Source: Himantopus leucocephalus (lineage: Eukaryota; Chordata; Aves; Charadriiformes; Recurvirostridae). Taken from it: a DNA stretch of 64,000 nt. Below are positions 1 through 12,037 of the stretch, one piece after another. Position 1 is the first letter of the stretch. Every line of letters starts with the position of its first letter. The DNA lies in the NCBI GenBank assembly GCA_003993805.1, contig RSEF01000003.1, positions 65,511,749 through 65,575,748 of the forward strand. Direction: 5' to 3'. Both the position numbers and the translations under genes were made by a program. The notes beneath the pieces were generated by a model that had not been told where the DNA came from, ran no database searches, and saw only the letters and a program-made list of their open reading frames with translations.

Positions 1-3000
1 CTCCTGCTGGTATTCGTGATGAGATGCCAATGACAGGCTGGGTAAGGTCTGTGGTGCCCCTGCCCCCCCCCTTTCTGGCACTGCTGAAGCTATAAGGGAA
101 CCCCCCAGAACGTCTGTGTGCTGCACAGGAACGTGCTGTCCCCACCCCTCCGCAGACTCAGCGCACCCACGAATGCATACGCACAGATGGCCCCGAGCTC
201 AGCTGGTGTAAATCAGTGCTGCCCGTCCGGCAGACTGCATGTACTTGCTGTAAATAGATGCCGTGCGTTATATATCTGTGTCAGTGTAAAACCACATTCT
301 TGCAATACTGGGGCTGGGAACGCAAATCTATAAAACTCAGGCAAGTAAAATTAAAGTTGCAGTCACTTGCTCCCCTTGACATACAAAATATGGTAATTCA
401 TTACATGTTTATTTTTAGTGCATGTACAATTCAACATGAGGGACTTAATGTTGCCATGGGAACCATAACTTTGAATTCCTGACTTTTTATGCCTTCATTT
501 TTTTCCTACTATGTTTTATAAAAGGAAAAAAAAAAGTGTACAAAAAGATCATGGACAAAAAAATATTGGACAAAACTCCAGTCAGTGGTACGCTGGTGTG
601 ACTAGCATCAGGGGAAGAATAGCAAACCTAAAATAATGTCAGTTTTAAATAGTAAACAAAATTATAATTGGCAAAACATGATGAGTTTGAATACAATTAA
701 ATGGATCTGGCAACTGGATCCCATACTGTCACATATATATCTGTCTCAGATTTTATTTATCTGCCCCAAATTTTATTGAACTAGCACCTGAGCACAATCA
801 TTTGTCTGCCAGTCTGTTGCAATGGGAAAACAAATAGCTATCAAAAGGAACAGAAAAAATGGATCTATACTCCTGCATGGAGATTCAGTCTTAGCTGCTG
901 AAGCTGGTAAAAGGGTTAACTTTTGTCTATGTGTTTGGGGGTTTTTTTAATTCTCTTTTTTCCTCTCTCAAAACATATTCATCCTGAGGCTGTTCTATTC
1001 TGTCTTTATTGCAGTCTACAATGTAGCCTGTAAAGAAAGAGGGTGTTACGACCACTGTACCATTTTGTGACTCCAGAAAGATAAAGATACAGCAGTATAT
1101 ATGTTAATAGACACTTTTAAACTTATAGTCATTACTGCTCATTATAGAGGAGATTCTTCTTCCAGCTCCCTGGAAAACAGATTTCACTACTATCCTCTGG
1201 GCTCCAGGGAAAAAGTACCTGAGACCCCTAATTTGTCCTAATCTCCCCAACAGAAGGGACCGGTACTGGGGGAGAAGGTTCATTGCTATGCCTTTGATTT
1301 CCATCCGGCCATAATCCCTCCCTGAGGTAATTCCAGTTGTGTGAATTTCATACCTCATACAGTTAACAGCAGCTTGAAGAAAGTCTGACGCGGTATCTCG
1401 GAAGACGTTATTTACAGACGCTGGACAAACATGCAGTGGCCTTGCTGTACCTATAATGCTTTGGCTAGTTTCTAAGAGTTTCTGAAACGCAGAGAATAAC
1501 TATTTACAGTGAATAAACTATTTTACAAACTATTAGCAGCATACCAGTTGGTCCCTATGTTGTGCACGGGTATAACTGACAGGTCAGAGGAGACTAGTGC
1601 TTTATTACTTCTGTGCTTTATTGGGTGGCGGTGTCACCAAAGAACATCCCAGGTGAAGATAAGCACAACCTTTAAATATAAAAGGATACAAAAAGTTAGC
1701 TATGCATAAAAGTTACTGGCAAATATGCATGTTCTATTTTCAAAGCTCAGAGACGCATCTTTCAGCTTATTAGTATCAAAATACTATGGGGGAGAATATG
1801 CAGACGTTGCGTGTCTGTACCAGACACTCTTCTGAAGAGTTTAGGTCACTTGCAATAGCTACTGGGGCCTGAGTTCTTTAATGGCATCACAGATCTATTT
1901 TGGCAAGTATATTGTAGGTTGAGTACGCAAATAATACACAAATAATATCCAGAACTCTGCTTATCTGTTCACATGTTTTCTCTATGAAGAGATTTCTACA
2001 TGAACGAAAAGGACAGTGCCGGTTTTATCTGGTATAATGCTGAAGTAATCTTCTGTAATCGTTCAAGATACCCATGAACCATGACCGCGTTTGCTGTCTA
2101 AGACCCTTTCTTCCCCATGAAAGCTGAGCAGCAGTGTCTAACGACGGCTAGCCATGTGGTCACGTTGTTTCTCTCTGAAGAACATCCATCTTAAGGCTGT
2201 ATTTAAACAAGCCTGGGCACGATTTTAAATTCCCTGTTCCAAGCAACCACTTGTGATTGATCTGCTCTGTTACTGTTGCCTTTCTCTTGGACAGCATAAC
2301 ATTTAAGGTTTTGTTGTAAGCTACGTTTATTGAGAAACAGAGCAAGAATCGTTTGCAGGTATTTTTTAATAACTCTGTTGATAAATCTGTCTTGGGGAAA
2401 ACGGTAAGACTTCCAGTCTCCCAGTTCAGTATACGCTGTTTATGGTTTTATTAACTTTACTGCAGCAATATCCAGGGCATCAAGGCTTACTAATCATCAT
2501 GGGTGTTCTGGAGGAGTGGGAAATCCTGGATAACAGGACTGATGCTGGAGGGAACGTTCTTCTCAGACAGCTGCCCTGGATGCTGGTGTGCTACGCCATA
2601 GCTGGTGCCACCAGTTTCCTTTATTCTTGCACACATCAAAATAATGTGAAGAAGTCACATGGCCCCTTTTAAAATCTGATTATAATCACCTGACCGCTCA
2701 GACTAGTTTCTGTTGATTAAAAAAATGGCTGTATATTAGGGATTATTAGAGAGCTCAGAGCATTTTAAAGGGATACAACTGTTTTTCTATGCACTGTGAT
2801 CCTTTCCCCTTGCATTCGTAACCCGAGGTCCATCCTCTGCTGCACTGTGGAGCCTAAGAGAAAGTCAGACAAAATGTTTCTTTGTGCTCTCTCCCTTCAG
2901 CCCTGGCTCTGCCCTCTGTTCCAGGCTCATGTTTGTACACAAAAGCATACACATCATTCATAGTGGCAGAAGCAAATCTGGATGAGCCGGGTCCCTTGCG

Positions 3001-6000
3001 GATGTGGAGCCAGAGGGCATGATCAAGCATGCAGTTGTTGTTGACTGACGGCTCCTGCACACAATGTGAATCTGAAGTATTTCTTTCTACTAGATAGTTG
3101 AGCTTATTGTTAAAAGAAAATTGCTTGGGTTTTATTTGGGTAATGTGCCTGCTGGAGGGGGTGTGCATAAAAGTTTTTGCATCTGAGAGCACTGAGACGC
3201 ATAATATTAGTGTGATCATGATGTCGTCTTATTAGTAAGACAACTTGTCCTTTTTTGTCAGTGAATTGCAAAGATCTGTCAAGGCCCAGTTTAATCTACT
3301 CCCTGTAATAGGATTTGTCTGTAGCTTGAGGAAACAGAAGCTTGTAATGCATAGGGTTATTAAGAGTGGGATGTAAGCTATTTGAGACTCTTTAATAAAA
3401 TATAATATCAGTATATTCAATGAATATGGAAAGAAAGATCTAAATATTTCTCGTTACAACCTTCAAATATCTTGGGAGAGGAGAATGTTACCAATTAAAA
3501 CAAGGGGAAAAAAGCAATAGCACTCTGATTTCTAGCCTTCCTCGGAGTTAAATATTGATGCAAGCTAGAGTTCAATTCAAGAATCTCATTGCCCCTGCTG
3601 TAACCATTAAACTAAATCCCTGCCCCATTCCAAGACAAGGTTAATGTATTTAGGGAACCTTGCAAACAACAGCTCTAGTTGCTTTCATGTACACCCATGC
3701 GTAGCCCTTTTGCAAACAAGGCAGTTTTAAACAAGGAAAGATGTAGCTGCCAGGAGGTACAAAGTATTCTGCCCTGTGAATTGCCTCACTTCATATGTAA
3801 CAAGCTTTGAGAGACTTGAAAGCATTTGCAGTCCCAAACCTCACTCACCTCCCTCAGCGCCTTGACAGGAAACACAAAAATCGAAAGCTTTAATTGCCTC
3901 TTTCTAGAGGGAGTTTTGGTGTCCGGAGCAAGCAATCAACACAAAGCGATTGCATTTTTTTGTGGATAGAGCCATTAGGAACAGGGCTCTGTTTCGTATG
4001 CTCCTGAGCATTAAGGTACACTGCGGTAGGAAACAGACTGCTTTAACATAACGTTTCTGATCCTCCTCCACAAACACAGTTATACCCATCACATGTACGG
4101 TCATATCCTTGTTATTGGAGGTTCCTGGAACAGGAGTAATTTAAAGTAAACTAAGACTGGCATCTTTTAGTCAAGAACATCATTGCAGTCCCTATAGTAT
4201 ATAAAATTCACTGTTTTTCTTGCTGATTAATATGACCTTGTCTGTGTTATATCTAGACAGGTTAAATACCTAGATTGTCAGCCACTGCCAAAAAGTCACT
4301 AAATCCATTGAACTGAAATCACAAATAAGCCACTCAGGACACTTCTACTCACTTGAGGTACTCCACAAATACTCTCTGATTGTGGCCCTCCAAAAAGTAC
4401 CAGCGGGAAAAATGTATGTTTTGAAACCAAATGACCTGGTTGCCTCTGAATACAAAGTCTAGATTCAGATCTCCAAACGCCTGACTCACAGGCTGTGCTG
4501 ACATGTCGGATACAAGCAGTCCTCAGTCTGCGGAAAGAGAGAAGGGGGGTGAAAGGAGCAAAGTTCACTTTCTGTTTGTTGGGGTTGGGCTGTTTTAGGG
4601 GTGTTTTTTGGTACCTGAGCTGTTTTGCAGTAATGGGAAAATTACAGGAGTAAGTATGGTAAGATTATTATTTTTTTTTTTAATCAAAAGAGAATTGTTT
4701 GGGCTTTGTCATTATGAAATGAAAATTGTCTTTGGACAATGATAAAAGAATGAGGTGAAGCCAAAGGGGATTTTTCCCTAAGGAATTATCCTTAGTTTAA
4801 TGACTAAGAATTTGTTATTAATTAACCTGAGTTAATCTGGAAAACAAGGAAGTTGAGCTCCCTCTGTAAAGATATTTGCTAAAGGAAATAGGCCTGGATA
4901 CTATCTCAGATAAGCAGAAGGGAGAAGAAGTATAGGTCATTTTCCCATTAATTGTATTTGAGACAAAATCATACAGTGAAAGCATCAGAGAGAAATTTAG
5001 GTTACTTATGACTCAAATATATTCCACTGAGGTTTTCCTCAGGTCAGGAGGAGTGTAGCGTGCCTTCAAGGAGACCAGAACTCCCGAAAGTGTTTGTAAA
5101 CCAGCTGGTGGAGAGACAGCAGATGGTTATTTTTGTGGCCTCACCCATCCTCTGTCAGAAAGCTTATTCACATTGGGAACCATTGCAGTGGTGAGACTAC
5201 TCTTGAGGCTTAAATTGGACCTTACCAAAGAGCAGCACGTCTCTATCTGTACTCCTTCCCTGAAGTGTCTCAGGTTACTCCTCTGAATCCTTCTTTCCAA
5301 AGCAGATAATACCTCTTTTTTATTAGAGAAAGTGGAACATAAACCATCTTTTTTATTGCTACTCGGTTTTGGGTCCCAAAGGTTTTGCTTATGATGGGCA
5401 ACATGACATCCAAAACATTTCATAACTTCCTGAAGAAATTTGAAGCCTGTAATTTTCAGTGACTTCTAACACAGCAGAGAATTGAACAGATTGAGAGCCC
5501 AGCTCACAGAAGGACTCGGGGAGCACAGCACTGAGCGATGCTGAGGGGGCGCTGGCAATAAAGGTTACATGCCTGTAACCTAGGGAAAGCAGCAGCTCTA
5601 AAACCCCTTGACTCTCTGTACGGTCACAAAACTTTAATGGAAGGAAATCTCAAAGAGAGAAATAGGATTTATTCTTTCCTTCTTTCACAGAGATGAGCAT
5701 TTTTCCCAGCCGCAAATCCTTCTCAATGGTTGGGACTCAGGAACCAAGCCCTTCCCTTTCTAAGTCAGAGAAAGCAGAGATGTGCCATTTCCCTCTTCAC
5801 TACCTCTGATAGCTGACGCTACAGTGATGGACGTAATCACTGGGGGCAGCATGCAGAGTGCAGATCAGCCTTTTGCCTGAACTGAAGCAGGAATTTGAAG
5901 GTTGTTTTAGTTCCTCAGATTAGTGTGTTAACCACAGGCTACAGGGCAATCCAAGGAGCATCTGGAAGCCTCCCGGACTAGAAGGTCTGCCGCACGGGCA

Positions 6001-9000
6001 CTGTATCAGCGGGGGTGCAGTTCACACTCTCTGACCCAACATATTTCCACATCTGTGCACAAAAAAGCTTCAAAGAAGAGAGCAGGAGAGACCAACTTTA
6101 GAAACCACTAGAGCCTAATGAAAGATATGCTTAGTGACAAATTAAGAGACCAACAGTCAAGTAAGAATGAAAGTTTTCTGTGGGTATGTTGACTTACTGG
6201 GCGTAAGAGAGGGAGTTAGGAGTGGGAAATAGCTTCTCCCATTACTGCCAGGGGTGTGGTATGTATTCTGGTATTGCCAAGTGCAGCCATAGCTGCCAGC
6301 TCCCCATGCAAACCAAGACTGTACCCAGCCCTGTGCCAACCTTCCAGGTAAATGCTCTAACAGCGCTAATGATGTAATGAGAGGGATCGCTCCTGTCTCT
6401 TCTTTACCTTTTTCTTCCATTAGACACGACTCCAGAAAACCAACATGATCAGGCTTTTTAAAAGCCCTAATTGAGGGTAGGGAACACCTAACTTTCAAAT
6501 TCTACTGAGTTTTGTGGAAAACAAAGTTTTACCAAAGACTTTAAGTGGATAGGGTGAGAGAGTGTGCTTAAAAGTTGAATCAAGTGGCACCCTCAGGCAT
6601 CCTTAGTTGAACTAAGGTGACACCCTTGGATCTTACCAACTAGATTACAAGAGAAATGGAGGTCTAAAATGTGGACATAAAAACAGATTTAAAAAGCAGT
6701 GCTTTTTCAAAAGCAAAATATCCTTAATTAATTAATTTCCCACTCCAAATCTGAAATGTATCTTGCCTCATAAACTCTCAATTTGTTGAAAAAATATAAG
6801 TAATGAGTTTCAGTGGTGTGAGGAAAAGCAAGGACTGACAAGAGAAGGCATGAACGAAGTGGCAGTGAAGTTTTGCAAGTGAGGCTATTTCTGGTTGTAA
6901 ATTATTTTAATAAGATACACAAGAGAACCTGCTTCCAATATAATGGTGGAAAGTCACTGCTATCTTACTGTGTCTTACTAGAGCCAGAAGCTGCTAAGAG
7001 GTTTTGGGATTTTTGGGCCAAATCTTGTGCTCACCAAACCCTCGTATAATCTCAACAGTAGGATTGCAGAGTGGTTTGGAGTACAATCCTGTATGTTTCA
7101 AACAAAGTTTATAGGCAATGAGCCTGTGAAATCAAGATTCCTAACTTCAGAAGGTTAAACCTTCTGTTGGCTTAACCTTTCCAAAGATTACAGGACTAAA
7201 TAAGAGCCTGTGGTCCATGCAGCTGCAAGGGAAGCAATTCTCCATGCTTATTTTTTAATCTTCTTTGCAACAGTAGATAAAATAGCCAATCTTCAGGCAC
7301 ATGTATACACATGATAGGCACTCTGTTAGTGAGATATCACAGACCATACATCGGATGCAATGGTAACAATTCTAATAATATTGAACAAAACTGGGCAAAA
7401 TTAACCCACAGGGAAAAAAAAGTTCCTACATTGCAATCTATTATTCTGTTGACTAATCTATCAAAGGAAGGAGCACTTGCACCATTTGAAACTACACTGG
7501 CTATTTTTCTTCCCACATAGGATCAATATATATATAAATAGCTAGGTTACAGTTAGAAAATGGGTTTTAGATAACGGAGCTGAAGCTTGAAAGTCGGGTT
7601 GTTGATAGAGCAAGTACCAAGATTCCTTTAACCCACAGATACACTAAAAATTGCACAGATCTGCAAAAAACAGTAAGAGGTAAGAAAAAGTCTATACAAG
7701 TGAAATTTCTCTCTACTGTTGGATCCCTTTGGCAACAGAGCTTCACTTTGTGAGTGGTGCTTGTGGCTGGATAAGGAGCTATTTCCTGCAGGATTTCTTC
7801 TTGAAAACCTGAACTTTCCCTGTGGGAAATTTTTGTACAGGCAGTAAATGCTTTGCAGACCATTGTACACCAGCTTGCCAAATTCTTCCCTCTTCCTAAC
7901 TAACAGAGATAAAAAGGTATCTGTGGTATTTTGAGAAAAGCAGTTGTAGCCCTTTTTCTCCCTCGGCAGTGAATGTTAGGAATTTTTCACCTTTATTTTG
8001 ATCTTCCCCAGACTGCTGCAGTTAGGTGGATTGCGTCCAGAGCAAGAAAACTGTGTATTGTCTAGTAGACTGTGCTGGCCAACCGTTACCTTCCTAAGTT
8101 GTAGGAAAAACATCTCTTAGAGTTTAAACCCAGCATAGCAATTTGCACCATTGTTGGAAGGCCAAACATAATCGCAGTGGACAAAAGCAAGGTCTGCTTC
8201 CTCTCAGTGGTTACAGTCTCTATCGCATATCACACACATCACAGTAAAGCAAAAGAGACCACATCAGTGGCATGTGGTGTCAGGGAGAGGTTGCCACCAC
8301 ACGCGTGGTATTGGTCAGAGACAGTGTTGAAGCTCTAGTGCTACATCTCTGGTATAGTCTCGAAGAACTTACAAAATGAAAAAAAAACAAAAAACATTTG
8401 TCTCAGAATCCAGGTGCACAGACTATCCATTCTGAGATGGACTGCAGGTTCGCAGGCAGCCTGCTTTACAGCTGTCCTCACCTTCATCCTGAAGCATTCA
8501 AAGAATGATGACAAAATTATACGATATGATGCGGTGGTCTGTTATCTTTTCAGTAAAATTGTTTACACAACACACTCTCAGATGAAGCCTACTGTCTGAA
8601 CCTTGAAATGAGGGGGTGAGGAGAAGGAAAAGAACATGGGAATGCATATTCTGCAGAGGAAACCTGATCTTTTATAAAAATAAAACAGAAATGATGAATG
8701 CATTGAGTAGACTGACAAAAACACTTCTTTGGACTTGGCCATAGACAAACTTTAAATGACTGTAAATTTATTTTTTTTATATATATATTTAATCTATGTA
8801 ATTCCATACATTAAATATATATACTCAGTGGTGAAAACTGCACATTCAAATATGAAGGTCAGTCTCTTTAATTCTAATAGACCAGACTTGGAAACTCTTA
8901 CACCTCTTCTGAAAACTGTGCTGTACCTGGGGACAAGTGAGAGTCAAGCTAAGAAGCCCACACCACCTCGGGTAACATCAGAGTCCACGGTGCAGGATCC

Positions 9001-9051
9001 AGGCTCAGCATCACGTACTGCAGCCTCCTCACGAGGCACCCTCCCCTCTGA

Positions 9052-9078
9052 GCTTGACAAGCCCGGGGCTTGTCAAGC
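9052..9078. repeat. Perfect inverted repeat, 13-bp arms, 1-bp centre
   Basis: GCTTGACAAGCCC is followed by one G and then its exact reverse complement. The arms are mixed in composition, not low complexity, so a chance origin in 64 kb is unlikely. Confidence 0.9.
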
Positions 9079-9916
9079 ACCAGTCAGAGATCAAGAGCTG
9101 TGCATAAAACCCCAAGCGTTTGTTGCATGTGCAGATATTTCCAGACACAGTGCAAAAATTTCCCATTATTTTGCATTAATTAAAAGTATTGCTTAATGAG
9201 CACTTGTTTGCAATTCTGTAAATTTCTTTGCTTTTCATTAGTGCAAAATAATAAGAAATAAGCATGTGCATTCTTGACACATTTCAGCTTAGGAAGTCAG
9301 AGCACTTCACAGAGATTAATTAATCTAACACCCCATTTATTTATCAGAAGCCTTTAAATGTTCTCAAGTCATAAATGGTGCTGTATTGTCAGTGCAGCTT
9401 GTGTTGGTGATCTCAGCCAGTGTGTCTGGGATTAATCATTCTGTTCCAAGCAGGCCATGGCACATAATTTGTTCTTGTATATACGTTTGACAAAGATGAC
9501 ATAAATTAATATTATTAATTATTTTAAGTGGCTTTAGACCTCATAAGTGCAGGAAGCTTCCTTGTAGATTGTTGTGGATTTATTTTTTTAATAATGAAAT
9601 TGCATTAAAGAAATTGAGGATACAAATTATTTTTCATAATATAAGATGCCTTGTATTTTAACATCTAAGGAAGTAGTTCTATGAGTTTCTAAAGAGTTAC
9701 CGTAGAATTAAGCACAACAGACTTTTTCCCAGATTAGTCTCAAAGCAGTGAGGTTAACAGCCTAATCCAATAGTCACTGCTTTTGATGATATCCTTTTAT
9801 ACTGGCTTCAACCAGATCAAGATGGGATCTGATGCAGTATATCCTCTTTTCAGCAAACCAGTTGTTAACATAAACCTTGTTGCTTAAGAGCACCCCTGAA
9901 GAGAGACTGCCTTGAG

Positions 9917-9960
9917 AGTATGCTTAAGGTTCAATATGTGCTCAAGTACTTTGGTGAACT
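9917..9960 (+). repeat. Arm of an ancient hairpin-type repeat
   Basis: AGTATGCTTAAGGTTCAATA then TGTGCTCAAGTACTTTGGTG matches the opposite arm of the same repeat type as that at 29461 (TGCTTAA..TTAA..ATGTGCT.AAGT.CTTTG). Confidence 0.45.
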
Positions 9961-11302
9961 TTAGTACTTTAAAGAATTTAAAACGTTTTGACAGGAATCC
10001 AGAAATTAGAAAGATTCAGGCAAGTAATTTATTGCATTTGAGAAATGGCTCTCTCATGTAACAAGTACAGGTCAAGAGAAAATAAAATATTGAATCTTTT
10101 TTAGAAATCTCATACCAGGGCTAGTAAAATTATGTGTGATGGACAAAGAATAATCTTTAATCTAGACCACAAAACAAGCCTTTCAGTCTCCTGTTACATG
10201 GAGGTATTTGGAAAAGGGGGGAGATGCCTACAGAAAGCAAGACAGACTCAAATGTGAAAGCTCAAATTGAAAGTCTTGTTTCAGAAAAAATCTTGTGCAG
10301 ACTGCCTCCTAGTCTTGAAGGTACCCAATATGGTGTATATAATATATTCCTGTCTTTCTCATGGACTTGGAAATAGTGTGGAGTCCTGCACTTCTGCTCT
10401 GGATCATCAATGCTCTGTGCCACCCAGAGTGAGGATGAGGCAGATTCCAGGACAGAGGCTGCCGTGAGGCACTCTGTTGTATAGCTACGCTCTGGCAGGC
10501 TGGGAGTACCTCACAAAGTACAGAATCACTGGATTCAGAAAGGAGGAAATTTCCCCAGACCCTCTCCTGCCGTTGCATGCCTTACCTTTTGACTGCAGAG
10601 CAACGTGCCCCCAACCTCACAGGGACTGTGTGCCCCTTAGCGTGGTTCCCCGCTTCCACCAGCAGTGCAGGGGACACACAACCGTCCTAGCTGTGTCGTC
10701 CAGGCTACCTAGCCTGGTCAGAGCACTTCCTTGAGTGGTGGGAGATGTAGGTCTTGAAACCTCTAACTGAGGAGGTGTTGAACCAAATGTATCTGTTTCC
10801 CTGAGAGAATGAGTTATTTAAGAAGCCTACAAGTAAGCGCTTCTTCTTGAGGAGGGCTTGAGACTGTGAGTCCTGGGTAGATCCCGAACATCAGAGAGAT
10901 GGGTATTTCGGGTACTCCTTTGTACTCAGTGGTTTTTGATGTATAGGCAATTCCATGTTTGGTGTACGACTTTTCTTGATAATCAATTGGGGTGTATAAT
11001 GATGCCGCGTAGGCTATAGGGAGTGCAATTCTGGGTACACGTGCAGATGCCCAAATAACTTTTTAGCTCTAAGTGCCCAAAGTAGCCTTCTTAACATGGC
11101 AAGTCAAATTCAACTTCATATCACAAAGACTGAAGAGAAAAAGATCACCAAAACTAACTCTTAGAATAAGTGGAAGAAAAAGTAGGAAACCACCTACTGG
11201 ATAGTTGAGGAGTATAAAGATAATTCTTTGCTGAAGGAACTGAAACCATTTTATAAAAGTGCTCTGATGTGTCTTTGAAACTCCATTTCACATAGAGATA
11301 GC

Positions 11303-11377
11303 AATCTTGATTCTCAGCTGGTATAAACTGTCAGGGATACATTGAAGCCAATTTCCTCCAGCTTCTGATCTGGCCCA
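11303..11377 (+). repeat. Ancient palindrome-type sauropsid repeat
   Basis: ATTCTCAGCTGGTATAAACT, then CATTGAAGCCAAT and CTTCTGATCTGGCCC, matches a pattern I recognise from turtle, crocodile and bird DNA, in which a CAGCTGGTGTAAAT arm is mirrored around a CATTGAAGTCAATG core. The second arm is decayed. No family name is claimed. Confidence 0.5.
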
Positions 11378-12000
11378 GAGATACCATCTACTGCTATCTA
11401 TACTAGTATCATCTAGTATCATCTATGCTGGCATCAGGATGAAATGTACATGTCTGCATATAGCTTTGTGTCTGACAAAGACATAGAACTGTGCTAACAC
11501 AGAAGAGAAAAATAACCAGTACAGAATAAAATTAATACCGATGGCTGAAAAATTCTGTGTACATGATAATGCACTGGTTACTCTTTAGTTTCTGGTTTTA
11601 TTTATTTAAGAGGTGTTTCCTTCAAACTGGCTGATAGTTATATTAGCTTCATTCACAGAATTTTTCCAATTCAATACAAGAGCATATCCCCTCCTACTGA
11701 AGGCAGATGTTGTAGTAACACACCTAGTGTACTGCTACTGTTTCATGCAGAGAGGATAAAATACATGAGGCAGTCAGGGAAATGGCGGTTAAGTGTGATC
11801 GTTGCACTGTTTTTTGGCAACAAAAAAGGCTGTGCTTTTGCTCCTTTAGAAATCCCCAAATTTGCAGCTGGTCAGTTAGAATGCAAAGGCTAATGTGCAC
11901 AAGTGACCGAGGTTTATTTTGCAACATTTTGTCAACAGTCTTATAGAGCCTCGCAGCTCTCAAAGGCTTTGTAGAGTGTCTTCCTCTGATGGAATGTGCG

Positions 12001-12037
12001 CACACGTGTGTGTGTGTGCGCGCGCGCGCGTGCGCGT
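12001..12037 (+). repeat. Compound (GT)n/(CG)n microsatellite
   Basis: Alternating purine-pyrimidine sequence runs for about 36 bases: a GT run, then a CG run, then TGCGCG. It is CpG-dense inside AT-rich DNA and of a composition that can adopt Z-DNA. Confidence 0.9.

Noticed and set aside
1..500. Possible 3' UTR or last exon of a neighbouring gene in the GC-richer first bases
   Set aside because: No coding frame, splice site or recognised motif supports it, and one arm of an ancient repeat explains part of it.
8756..9196. 146-codon plus-strand open frame
   Set aside because: Its start is low-complexity TA-rich DNA, it spans a perfect hairpin, and no domain or splice context supports it.
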